Below are positions 41,001-51,746 of a DNA stretch of 64,000 nucleotides, piece after piece. Origin of the DNA: Ciona savignyi (Eukaryota; Chordata; Ascidiacea; Phlebobranchia; Cionidae). The translations under genes and the position numbers were made by a program. Positions within the stretch are counted from its first letter, which is position 1; each line of letters begins with the position of its first letter. The notes beneath the pieces are model-generated. The model ran no database searches. It was given only the letters and a program-made list of their open reading frames with translations, and was not told where the DNA came from. Location: positions 2,822,846 through 2,886,845 of the forward strand of contig CH002567.1 of the NCBI GenBank assembly GCA_000149265.1, read 5' to 3'.

Positions 41001-44000
41001 AAATGAAAATTCTGATCTTCTAACTTTAATATTTCAATGCACCTTAAAGTAGTTTTATAGATTAATTTTAGCTTGATTGGAGTGCTCAAGAACCATACCC
41101 TCGAATGCCAAATATATTTCTTAACAATCATTGTTTTAAACTCTTAAATTGCACTAAACAACCAAACTAATCTACAGCTTGATCACTTCACTCCCCTGCC
41201 AACATTGAGTGACATTCAAACCTGGTTAGCACAAAGTGCCTTCTCCATCCAAATTGACGAAACTGTGAACATGCTGTACTCATACGTTGACGACTACTAC
41301 CGCGCCCGTGCAATAATGCTCATGCCAAGAGATGAAATGCTGCCACCATTCAAGGTAATACTATTTACTAGAAATCGAAGCGTAAAGTTAAAAAAGCTTT
41401 TTATGTCATGTTATAAATGGAGAAAAATACTGATTTTTTCTGTTATTTTTCAGGGTCATTCCTTCGTGTCCGGTTTCAAGCACTTCAGCACTTTCGACAA
41501 GCGATCCTACGACTTCTCCAGCGCCTGCGCCACCACCCACATCCTGGCGGCTGACCACAGGAACGGCAACTTCACCGTGTCACTCGCATACGCAGACCCC
41601 GCACTCGAAAACTCGATGAACTCACTCGAGGTCATTGTGGAGAACAGACGCGTGTCGATCTCCAGTGACTACAAGGTGCGAGTGGGAGACAGGATCAAGC
41701 AACTTCCACTCACCGTTGGAAAGGTAAGATTTTTAACTAAAACCTAACGTTTATTCATTAAATCAATATGTGCTATTTCACTTTGTATGTGGGTAGTTTA
41801 CCTAGTAAATGCGACACTTAGTTGTTCACCCTTTGAAAGAAGAAGTTACAGCGATAATGAAGCTACAAAAATTAATTATCACTGTTGTACTGCTGTGTAT
41901 TGTAGTTCTGTTTTATTTGCAGATGTCAGTCAGTCTGGAAGGCCACACCGTCCATGTGAGACACATTGAGGGAGATGTTGATGTCGCCTGTGACTTCACC
42001 AAGCAGCTGTGCACCGTGGACGTGTCACCATACTACTTCGGTGCCACCGCTGGATTGGCCGGTACCTTCAACAACGAGCCGATGGATGACTTCACATCAC
42101 CTGCACATCAACTCCTCACTACCCCTGGACAACTCGCCACAGCCTGGGAGGTAAATTATCTAGAATGTTCTCACTAACCATAGAGCATTACTAAAGAATT
42201 TGCTTACCAGTGCTTCTCTTGTAATGTCTACTGGTTGTTAACTTTCAATATTATCTCTTATTCTTGTGATATGTATTTTTGAATTGACTTCAGTTATATC
42301 AAATTGTCATCTAAAATCATTCAGATTTTGGAAACACATTACAAGCTTCCAGTTGCAGATTTTACTTGATTGATAAATGATACCTACAATTATGATCCAC
42401 CATTTACTAAATGTTTAAATTACTTTCTTGACCAGGCATCCAGCACCGAATGTGCACAAAACACCGCAGCACCATCTGTACCGGAATGCAACAGTGCCAC
42501 CCGGCAAGCAGTTTGCGAGGCAATCTTCAAGAGCAAGAACTCCGTCCATCGTGGTTGTTTCCCGTTGGTTGACCCAACTCCATTCATGGAGATGTGCATG
42601 GCTGATATGTGCAATGAGGAAGACCAGGTAAATGTAATAAAAAAACACTAATACATTACTAGGAAAATCATACTGACTCGAAATATTCCAATTTTTTTTT
42701 TAATATTTCACCTGAGTTAAATAAAAACTTGATATCACAGATTGTCTTGATTTTTGTAATGTATTCTTTAGTGCCTCCAATTGTAATGTATTCCATAGTA
42801 AAATGTTACATAAGTTACATATGATGCTTTCCTTTAGACCAAGAGTTGCGCTGCATCTGCCGCGTATGGCTACCGATGTGGACTGCTTGGAGCTTCATTC
42901 GGGCAACCAGACCACTGCATCACATGCACAGCAGCAAATGGAGATACATTCGATGCAAGCTCATCAAACGTCGAAGCTGAGGTTACTGGAATCGATGTCG
43001 TGATGGTTGTAGAAGAAGGACGATGTATGGGGTAAGTGGGTAGCTGCGTATTTGTGCATTGCATGTTTTAATACAATTATCCTAAATATTTTTGCCGTAA
43101 ATAAAATGTTTCATGTTGTTAAATTTTTATAGATGTTTTCATTAAATGTAATTTTTACTGTTTACTAATAGATGTTCCCATTAAATGTACTTTCTATTTT
43201 ATTTACTAATTAAAGACACTAGATTTCTATTCTTACACACAATCCTAACATTTTCGTTTGCAATGCAGACGCTCGGGCATCTCAAAGGCATTCAAGAAGA
43301 TCTTCAAGAAACTGTACGCTGGACTATCTGACTCTCGCATGCGAAACACCAGATACAGATTGGTTGGGTATGGTGGTTCTGGTGCCAACAACGAACCACA
43401 CTCCTACACCATCCGTAGCAAGCTATCAACCGTCAGAAAGGTAGATGTTTAACTGTTATCTGATTGCCCTAAAATAGTAAATTTGCAATTTTGTTTTCTG
43501 TATGCTTAATCATAAAATTATAATAATTTTAGGACAATTTGGGACCATTTCTTTACAAATACTTTTTAATCATTTTAATTTTCACTGAATAAAAGCAAAC
43601 ACCAAAATGAGATATACACGAAACTAACGACGAGGAAATATTGTCAATTTAAAGTCCCAAGCAACTTGGTTTTTGTTCACACACAAAAGCAAAACTTGTT
43701 TCCAAAATTCATCTTATTTTTAACCTTCCAGAACGACCTCCTCAAATCGCTCCGCAAATTGTCGCTCTCAAGTGAAGCAATCCAAGTTGATCCGCTCGCC
43801 GCGATCTCATACGCCTCGCAACTTTCGTTCCGCGCCGGAGCCAAGCCCGTCATCGTGCTCCTCTCATGCGATCAGTGTTCTTCCACCTCCAAGGTGAGTT
43901 GATTGTTGAGTTTTTGGTTTCCGTGGTGAAAACACGAAGCAGGACCTTTATTGAATAATTGTAACGGAAAAAAAACAAATAAAGTCGTTAAAACACATCC

Positions 44001-44898
44001 ATAATCGAATCAATTATTTACTTTTACATTTAGATGTTTTAGCCAAACCCAATATTTGGTTGATCATTTTTGTATCAATAAGTAATTTAAATATATTCGA
44101 TCAACAGGTGTCCTACAGCAATGTTGAATGGCAACTGAGAGAACAAGGCATCACCTTGCATCATCTCACTCATAACAGCATTGAAGGAGCCAGAAAATCG
44201 GTAAGTTTGCTTCTCTAAAATTAAAACATCCATTAAACAAAAAAAATCTTATCAAAAAAGTACTTATAAAAAACGTCGTCCAAAAGTATCAAAAACGTTG
44301 ACCAATATTAATAAATAAAGGAAAATGTAAGTATCCAATAACTCAACAATAAGTAAAGTCACAAAGTTAAATAAAACATGAATTTCTTTCAATCGCTTAC
44401 ATTTTATGTTGTTTCCACAGATCTATGGTTTCGACGGCGAACACGTATACACGAGACAAGACAGAGCCGAGAGCCTTTCCATTGTGAAGCCGAACAAACA
44501 AGATGTTTGCGTGCCACTTGCTACATCAACTGGTGGTTCTGTTTGGGATGCGTCATTCTTGGTGAGTCATTGAGGATCAATATGTAGTGTTGATGATAAA
44601 ATCTATGTTGCCTTTAGTAAGTTTGTTTTTAGTTTCCCACTTTTCACGGTAAAATAAATTGTTTTTAAATGTAATATTTTTTGTTCTTGGACCTTGAATA
44701 TTACAGAGAGTTTTTTTTAAGGTTAAAGCAACATATTTTTAAAAAGTGTTTCTAACCACCTTATTTTTGCACCCGCAGACAAGCTCTGACTTCAGCAACA
44801 AGGTCGGAAATTACATTGGAACCCGCCACAGGCGCTCATCTCACACGTGCCAGTGCAAGCTTAACGCTGCAGGAATATCAACAGCCGTGTGCACATGA
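18867..44898 (+). CDS. Large lipid-transfer protein (apolipophorin/vitellogenin/apoB-like)
   Basis: A secreted carrier that should assemble lipid into lipoprotein particles. Exons run 18867-18930, 21024-21065, 21135-21301, 21795-22001, 22234-22383, 22540-22729, 22886-23025, 23093-23208, 23356-23527, 23787-23972, 24177-24323, 24573-24717, 24943-25101, 25409-25533, 25848-26045, 26231-26389, 26530-26726, 27071-27253, 27436-27571, 27799-27909, 28090-28246, 28389-28465, 28615-28789, 29050-29227, 29826-40936, 41178-41354, 41454-41723, 41923-42150, 42436-42627, 42838-43031, 43269-43440, 43732-43893, 44108-44200, 44421-44561 and 44779-44898. All phases join, except for one single-base frame change near 37.78 kb. 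Total is about 5,479 residues, longer than human apoB (4,563). Order: signal peptide, vitellogenin N-domain (NIKRGMLSAFQ, LRSLGNAG), beta-rich repeats, von Willebrand D domain, Cys-rich and vWA-like tail. The vWD end favours an apolipophorin-like over an apoB-like identity. Confidence 0.93.
28857..28908 (+). other. Candidate cassette exon that breaks the frame
   Basis: A 52-base segment lies between an AG (28856) and a GT (28909), and in the incoming phase it reads LNYGIALVVDLTPNPKR. Including it would put the next exon (29050, NLQDNTEDQ) out of frame. Joining 28789 directly to 29050 keeps the frame, so I leave it out of the main model. It could be chance, an alternative exon, or a real exon with a one-base assembly error nearby. 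Confidence 0.25.
34987..36110 (+). repeat. Tandem ~53-residue repeats inside the giant exon
   Basis: At least six consecutive units of 52-53 residues (156-159 bases) are seen. Starts lie near 35158, 35314, 35473, 35632, 35788 and 35947, with a weaker unit before them. The shared pattern is (P)xxxxIPR-x-(V/L/I)-x-x-x-x-SGS-x-x-P-x-SG-x-(I/L)-x-L-x-x-D-G-x-E-R. The spacing is regular at the DNA level, so the array looks like serial internal duplication. Each unit may be a beta-hairpin layer of the lipid-binding surface; that is inference. Confidence 0.8.
37770..37790 (+). other. Single-base frame change inside the giant exon
   Basis: Upstream, the frame reads ...EEQVGWTTTMDLQW and then drifts to a stop at 37822-37824. 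From about 37785 the sense continues one frame over as GASLNLESTMTGRRNENRG and stays open to 40936. The sequence here is caatggtgcgagaggtgcc, with several short G runs. One extra base would explain it. An assembly or sequencing indel is most likely; a polymorphism or real frameshift is less likely. Confidence 0.75.
41178..42150 (+). other. Lipid-transfer protein: von Willebrand D domain exons
   Basis: Three exons encode a leader (LDHFTPLPTLSDIQTWL, DDYYRARAIMLMPR) and then a vWD domain. The domain starts PPFKGHSFVSGFKHFSTFD and ends in the family signature AGLAGTFNNEPMDDFTSP. This domain occurs at the C-terminal end of insect apolipophorins and vitellogenins and is absent from vertebrate apoB. 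That is the main reason for choosing the apolipophorin-like name. Confidence 0.85.
42436..44898 (+). other. Lipid-transfer protein: Cys-rich segment, vWA-like fold and C-terminal tail
   Basis: After the vWD domain comes a Cys-rich C8-like piece (ECAQNT, CEAIFKS, MCMADMCNEEDQ). The next exons read IDVVMVVEEGRCMG, YRLVGYGGSG, IVLLSCDQC and GITLHHL, in the order of strands of a von Willebrand A-like fold. The metal-binding DxSxS is replaced by VEEGRC, so metal-dependent adhesion is not expected. The last exon has RHRR-S followed by about 20 residues with three Cys, a good furin consensus close to the end. The vWA assignment is structural inference. Confidence 0.6.
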
Positions 44899-45364
44899 AC
44901 TACCGTGGAGATTTTACCTGGCACTAGTGTACATAAGCCCCGTTAATGGACATGGAACTTCTTTTACTTTTAGCAATAATTTAGCCTTGTTTGAAAAGCG
45001 TATTACAAACCGCGTGTGCCACTTATAATTGCCGTAATTTTCGTGTCTTGTCTTGTAACAAACCATTTCTTACACGTCGTTTGAATTCCGTGTAACAACG
45101 GAACGTTTTGTAATCTTTGAATTACACTGTTTTATATTTGTTTGTCTTTGTCTTGTTTTGTTCAATTTCAGTGTGTCTCGTTTTGTCAATGAACTGATTC
45201 ATATAAAACACATCATATATTACCGCATATAACCCATGTTGAAATTATGAAACAATCTAAGCCCTATTGGAGCTTGGCAATACATGTGTATCATCAAAAT
45301 GTTTGTTTTCTGTTTGTTTTTTGTTCGTTTCAGGTTTTGTTCGTTTTTTTGCTGTGAACTTTTC

Positions 45365-45370
45365 AATAAA
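45365..45370 (+). terminator. Poly(A) signal of the lipid-transfer protein gene
   Basis: AATAAA lies about 467 bases after the stop codon at 44896-44898. The T- and GT-rich sequence before it (GTTTGTTTTCTG repeats) fits a 3' UTR. Confidence 0.5.
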
Positions 45371-45389
45371 ATCAAACTAATGTACTTAC

Positions 45390-46277
45390 TCAATATATGA
45401 GCGTTCATGATATTTGTTGATAACTTAAATATTATGTGTGCAAGCTTAAAAAGAAATATTGAGACTCGATTAGATTTAAAACGGCTTCGTAAACACGCAG
45501 GTTTTCGCAGTATATATAATTAAGAATATTATATCGCATAATATTAGGACATAAACGCATATAAGATAAATAAGATCAAAATAATTAAGAATTAAAAGAT
45601 TTTAGGCCTACTAACTTGACCCGAACTACTGATTTTCAATTTACGTCTATTCTTTCTGAGGACATTGTTTATAACAAGATTTTGGACGCGAATCTAACGA
45701 CACCAGTCAAAAGTTCATTTTAATTAATGCCTTTCGTCAGCCCTTTACAAATCTAATTTTATAAACTTACTGAACCGAGTGAATGGGTCTTTTATGGAAA
45801 GTTGTACGGTCGGTTAGCTTAATCTACAACGGCGTCGAAATTTACGGTGGTTGAAGCCGTTTACATCATGTTACATTAGCAAATGATCCAGATAAAACAC
45901 TTCATCGGTTACATATGGCTGCTAGGCGTAAAGTTCTGCTTTTTCCTTTCACCTTGCACAAGCCATTTTACGCGAAATTTTACGCGAATTTTTACATTAG
46001 TCTCCCCTATACTTTTAATACAAATACAGTCAATTAGGGATTTAAACTTACGAAAGCCTATTAATCGTCGTCATCAATGTACATTTTGCTTCCTAAAAAA
46101 GTATATTACGGACGTCTCAATTTTATTCAACAAACACCTTCAATACATTTAGGAACCCTTTGGCGGGCTCGAGGTAACTAGAAGGTTACCAGGGCGTTAT
46201 CTGGCGAATTACAGCCTGATGACGAGTTTTAAATATCCCAAACAAAATAATAATACCAATAAAACCTTTTAGTTCGA
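45390..46277. other. Spacer between convergent genes
   Basis: No gene was recognised between the ends of the lipid-transfer gene (plus) and the first esterase (minus). A short stretch near 45808 (gtcggttagcttaatc) weakly resembles a SINE head but is too short to call. Confidence 0.4.
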
Positions 46278-46283
46278 TTTATT
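46278..46283 (-). terminator. Poly(A) signal next to the esterase A stop codon
   Basis: Read on the minus strand this is AATAAA, only about five bases after the stop codon at 46288-46290. If used, the 3' UTR would be about 20-30 nt. The downstream paralogue has the same arrangement at 53634-53639. Confidence 0.45.
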
Positions 46284-46287
46284 TCAA

Positions 46288-49200
46288 TTAATTATCTTGC
46301 ATGGCCATGTTCAGGGTTTCAACAATTAGCCGACCAAAAATCTTGAATTCATAGCCAACGGTGTCCCAGAAAGAACAGTATTGATCAAGTGGTTCCTGTT
46401 CAATGCTTGGATAAGGCGCGTCCAACGCCGCACTGAGCCAGTCATCGGAACCAGTCGAAGATCCATCAATCGGGGCATCGTATGTTGGCCATTCAGCAAA
46501 ACTACCGAGCTCGCTTTGAAGCCCGGCGTCCATTCCTTTATTCACATTGCCGCTATGCACGAAGTTGCCTAAAATTAAAAACTTCCTAGATTACATGTAT
46601 CGGAAAAATGGGAACTAACCCAATGTTTTATAATGTATAAAACAAAAATGGTAGTCTCAGTCGTATTAAACACACTGCAATATCTGTTAACTCTACAATG
46701 TGAAAGTGTGTGTTAAACAGGTAGCATTATAAAATCTCCAGCGTTTCCCCACCCTAAAGATTAGTATTCTATTCTTGTAAAACCACCAAAACATTTGTGT
46801 AATAACCAAGTATAATGTATATGCGGCTTCTGGCGTTTATTAAGGCTGCTGTGTTTCTCGGTAAAACCTGTATCAATTTCCCCGTAATTATAAAAATTAT
46901 TTAAAATTTAGGTTTGTATAGCTTAAATAATTCGGAAACAAATAAAAGGTACTAAAATAAATGAAATAAGTTACCGATATAATTGGTCCATGCATTGACA
47001 TAAGGAATTTCGTCCTCTGTGTAGGTTTGTCCAACATTAGGGCCTGTTCTCCAAACATAACTTAACTCGGATGAGTGGTATGCGTATCCACAGAGATTCT
47101 GTAATTATACTTCAAATTACTGGAATCCAATAATCTGCCACATAGGCTATATTAAACGACTTGTTACGTAACCAATTCCGCACAGAAGAAAAAAATTAGA
47201 TGAACTCATAACAGAATAATTGGAACATAAATCCGTGATCTATATTTTTTAATATAGCAGTTATACATGAATATTAAAAGCTCTACAGTGAAATTAAATG
47301 AATCGTCCAAGATTCATTAGGCCTAATGAATTTAATGCAACCGTACCCACAACCAGACTGCGAGCATGGGGTACTATAACAATTAGACCAATCTATGTTG
47401 CAATAACGCCGTTTGTTTTCTCAGTTATTTCTTTAACCTAAATATACTTTCCTACCTTAAGAGGTCCCAACAATGTAGGACAATCTGGCCCAGTAAGTGG
47501 ATGGTAGTTAGTGAAATAAAACACGTTCTTCAGGGCATCTTTTGTAGCAGCTGCACCTCTAGCTACGTATCTTGACGAACAGGTGAACGCGTAGTGTGTA
47601 AGCATGTCTCCATAAGCATCCCTGGTTAAAATCGTCAACGGTTATAAAAAGAGTCGATTACTTGATGCCTAAGCGTCAGGCAAGAGTTCAGGTATAAATC
47701 GGATCGGAATAACTGCTCTGTTTTTTTAAATGGATATTGCAATTCAGCATAATGAAGTATGGTATCCGGAACCGATTCTTTTTTAATTTTCGTTGTGGTA
47801 TTGCGGTATTGTCCGCCTAAATTGTGTCAAAAATTCACTTCTCTAATGACGTCTTAACTGTTAAGACTTGTTTTATACAAAATCATTACATATGTGTGTT
47901 TCTAACAGCCGTCGTTTTATAAAGCAAAAACGTTGCAAGCCCTTGTAATTGGTCCAACGGTAGCTCGTTAATAAAGAGGCCTGAAAAACCTTAGGAAATC
48001 TTACAACATCCTGATGGCAGAATACCACTAAGCTTAATTTTAATGTTGTTACGACTTGCCCTTCACAGCAATAACAATATTTTCTCCGTATTAACCTGAA
48101 ATCTGTTTGACTTGGATCAGGAGCGTACAATTGAATAACACTGTCAGATATGCCCGGCCACATTTTCACACACATCTGTACGAATCTCTGTAATGAAATT
48201 ACTTTACTGTTTGTATATAGTATATAGAAATCTATATTTATGTATATAAAATTATTCGGGACAAAATAAAACATCCTGGCAATGTTGTGATGTCACTATG
48301 TTAATTGTAATGATAAGCTATAAGCAACATGAAGCGTATAGTGTCCGATTTTTACTTACATCATAGGAAAGAGCGATCGGTATCATACCAGAAACCAGGT
48401 AGAGTTCTTGGCTGTCCGTTCCAATAACCACATTCTTATCCGTGTGCCAGTTTCCTTCCTGTACATTCAATGGTTAACGGAGGCTGACTGATTGGTGGGG
48501 TTGGTGGGTCGACTTAACATTGTTGGATCGAAACTGGTCATAAGCGGTTGTGTTCACGAACAAAAAAAACTTGGCGGTGATCGCCTTGGCTCCGTAAATT
48601 AATGTGGTTTACCAAAACTGAAGGGCCTCTAATACAACACACTACAACAGCTCCGGTAATCCGACGGTGGGCGCGAGATTATCTGACGATTGCACGTAAA
48701 AAAAACGTTCCCTTAAGTATTCTTGAGGTAACCTGACGACTGCCCTTGTGTCAATTCTTCAACGTTTTCCAATTCACTGAAAAAAAAACTCTCAAATATC
48801 CTATTTATTTTATTATGGATGAGTTATATTGGCGGTTTCACTTACGGTAAAAGACTTGGATTGCTGTTCGGTAAATTCCACCCCATCTATTACTGGAGCA
48901 AATGGTTCAATGAAACCATAGAAATCACCGTTTATCATGTTACCCATCATCACCATCACGAATGCGCGCTTTATTTCCTCCGCCGATTTTTGGCTGGAGA
49001 ATAAACAGAATTGGGGATTTTATTGGAACATTTATCGAGTTAGTTTTATTGCGTAAGATAACCTGTTAAAAATGATGGTTATGGTTATGCGGAATACACA
49101 ATAGTCCTTATGCTTTATATTTTGTAAATAAATTCCAAGGTCCATGATTTATATCAAGTGAGACAATTGTCTTACGTCAAGCAGTTGAAGCTTCCAGTCA

Positions 49201-51746
49201 AACATCCGGCACGTTTTGCAAGTCTTGTGCCGAGTTCCTGTGCCTCTGCTGCCGTTTTGAAAGTGAATGAGACCGGGTTACTTTGCATGATGGCATTTGC
49301 AAAGAGCGGTGCACTAACAGAAGAAATTAAATGCAATCCAACAGTTTGTGCACCAGCACTCTCGCCGAAGATCGTCACCTACAACATAGGGGGATAGGAT
49401 ATTCATCTTAATCCCCGTGAATGGGAAAACCAAGGGGGTTATCTCACGGGCAATCGTCAGATCGCCTCGCGCCATCGTCGGGTTACCGGAGCTATTGCAG
49501 TGTGTTGAATATGATAGACACGTTCCTTCAATTTAGTAGAACCCATTAATCCGCTGGGTTCAGGCAACGTCCGTAAAGTTCCTTGCCCAAGGACACAACC
49601 GACTAGCTAGCGACCAGTTTCGCACCTGCAACCTTTCGATTGAAAGGCGACGCACTTAACCGCTAGACCAACCGGGCGGACAACATAAATAGAATCACAA
49701 CATGATGCACGGCGTGATATGCATGTTTGAATTCCGACGTTCGAAACAGACTAAATTTGTTTGACTGACTTTCAGGAAGTTCAAGTCTGAGTTTACAAAT
49801 TTATATATTTCCCTATTTTTTAGTATTGGTTTACGTGTTTAAGTCGTTATCCTACCTGTTGTTTGTTTCCTCCAAAAGCTGCAATGTTGTCCTGTACCCA
49901 TTGTAGCGCCACCTGCTGGTCATGGAAGCCCATATTTCCGGGCGCCGACGACAAACCCGTGGACATGGAGAGAAAGCCGAAAGGCACTGGAAAATATTTA
50001 ACTTTTTATACAACTTGAGATGTGCTTGGTGAAAACAGTACAATCGTGTTAATTAAGAATATCTATATAAACCATACTTCTATAAAAACGTATTGGCTTG
50101 AATATTCTAGTTACTCCCAAGTTATCATATTTAAATTTAAATAGTCAAAATTCAAGATATTTTGGTGATACTATAATACTTAGCTGCATGATTGTATTTA
50201 CAGTTGGGCCATGAATTTATAGTTTAGCTACAGTAAAACGTGGGAGCGAAACCATATGATAGTGTTCCGATGATGACCTCACTAATATAGTAAATACTAC
50301 ACTATTTGTTTAGCGTGGTGCGAGATCCAAATATAGTTGGTTATTTTGCACCATGTGCATAAAATTGCGTTTCTGAATTTAAATACGACTTTGTGCCACA
50401 TTTTTAAATCAATCTTCTTACTGGAAACAAGTATTAGTTTAGTTTAGTTTTTTACAATGAAAACGCGAACAATAAAAGATTCGAAACGGAAATAAAATAA
50501 TTGTAATAACAGGTAATTTACTATATGCCCCAGTAACTGTTATATTTATGTCCCTTGTTTTAAGTTCATTATAACAGACGAATGGCTTTAAAGTCGCAAC
50601 TCTTTGACTGGCGGATATTTTTCAATAAATAATGTCCAAACCACATGTGCCTAATAAGTGCCAGAACTGGATTATTTTTAATCCAAATGGAAACTATGTC
50701 GGAAACTTGCTCACTAACTGTATCTGTAGTTCAAGGTGACAACGATTGCTTCGGTTTTCTCGGCCATAAATTGACCATCATACAATGGTGCAAGACCAGC
50801 TCCAAACCAAAAAGCACCGCCATGAAACCAAACAAGAACTGGTAAATCAGCTTTGGGTGGGTTAGTAGGGTCGGATAAATCAACGTTCTTCGGAACGTAA
50901 ACGTTTAGGTAAAGGCAGTCTTCTGACTCCTGTTAAAAATGTTATGCAATTTTCACTTAATTTAAGCTATTTTTTTCACAAACTACGATAAGTTTTAACC
51001 AATGTTTGGAACTTTGTAAACTGTAAAAGTTATGAAAAAACATTTCGTTGGTGGACATTTAATCCAACCCACAATGATTTTAACTCCGGTATAGTTTACA
51101 CCATAGACGTATCGCTTTCATAATAAGCCAACATCCAATTTAACTTACAAACTCTGCACATTGCCCAATTGAGCACATAAGTCGCATACCGATGCAACCA
51201 ACGCCAGTGTTATTTGTGGCGTAGATGTCTCCATGGTAACCAATTGCAACCGGGTCCTGGAATCTCAAACCTCCAACAGGAGGCTGAGCGTACGGGATGC
51301 TAGGGAAAATATTTACATCTTATCTACAGTGATAGCAATATTACTGATTAAATAATACACATCAAAACGGGCGTTCAAGTAGTCTAAAACACGATTGGAT
51401 CTTTGTGTATGGAAAAATGCCCTATGACATGATAATCGTCAGATTTAATAAACGCTCCTCCCATCCATTCTTTAAGTGTCAATGAACATAGTTAAAACCT
51501 TTTAATCAACAGATAATAAAAAATATTCTGCTGTACGTTAAAGGGCACTGTTGCGTCTATAAAATAGTACAATGTTTTGTATCGAAATTTTTAGAAAATT
51601 GTTTGTATATACCTGTAGAATACACTCCCATCTGTTTCGCTGGAACCAAACAAATGTCCGTTGTTGGTTTTTACAACCGGATCACAAATTGCAAATCCAA
51701 ACAAGCATACGGCGAAATAAAGGACAACTGTTATCCCCCTCACCAT
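46288..51746 (-). CDS. Secreted type-B carboxylesterase, copy A
   Basis: A serine hydrolase of the carboxylesterase/cholinesterase family, predicted to cleave carboxylic esters outside the cell. Eleven exons, approximately: 51746-51613, 51301-51148, 50932-50722, 49987-49857, 49378-49174, 48995-48846, 48459-48361, 48190-48097, 47622-47458, 47101-46976 and 46567-46288 (about 580 residues). It starts with a signal peptide ([19 protein letters not shown]). Motifs: [23 protein letters not shown], the oxyanion stretch FHGGAF, nucleophile elbow GESAG (exon 5), acid GTDSQE (exon 7) and catalytic His in [14 protein letters not shown] (exon 10). After the acid Glu it has LYL, where the paralogue has the usual Gly. 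Its neighbour at 53635-58793 has the same exon plan, so the pair arose by tandem duplication. Substrate is unknown; there is no cholinesterase-specific tail. Confidence 0.9.
48483..48815 (+). mobile_element. SINE in intron 6 of esterase A
   Basis: The head (ggttggtgggtcgacttaac, ttggatcgaaactggtcata) is followed by 'agcggttgtgttcacg', 'acaacacactacaacagctccgg' and 'aatccgacggtgggcgcgag'. The tail region is partly duplicated ('atctgacgattgcacg' and later 'cctgacgactgccctt'), and it ends in aaatatcctatttatttta. It lies antisense to the host gene. Confidence 0.75.
49391..49683 (-). mobile_element. SINE in intron 4 of esterase A, best-preserved copy
   Basis: On the minus strand: a box-A-like GGTCTAGCGGTTAAGTGCG, a box-B-like AGGTGCGAAACTGG, 'gtcggttgtgtccttggg', 'cccagcggattaatgggttc', a 'caacacactgcaatagct' block, 'acccgacgatggcgcgag', and the tail ending 'gatgaatatcctatcc'. 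This near full-length copy of about 290 bp serves as the local family reference. It is in the same orientation as the gene. Confidence 0.85.

Noticed and set aside
45800-45866. SINE head fragment near 45808
   Set aside because: Only about 16 bases resemble the family; the rest does not follow its order.
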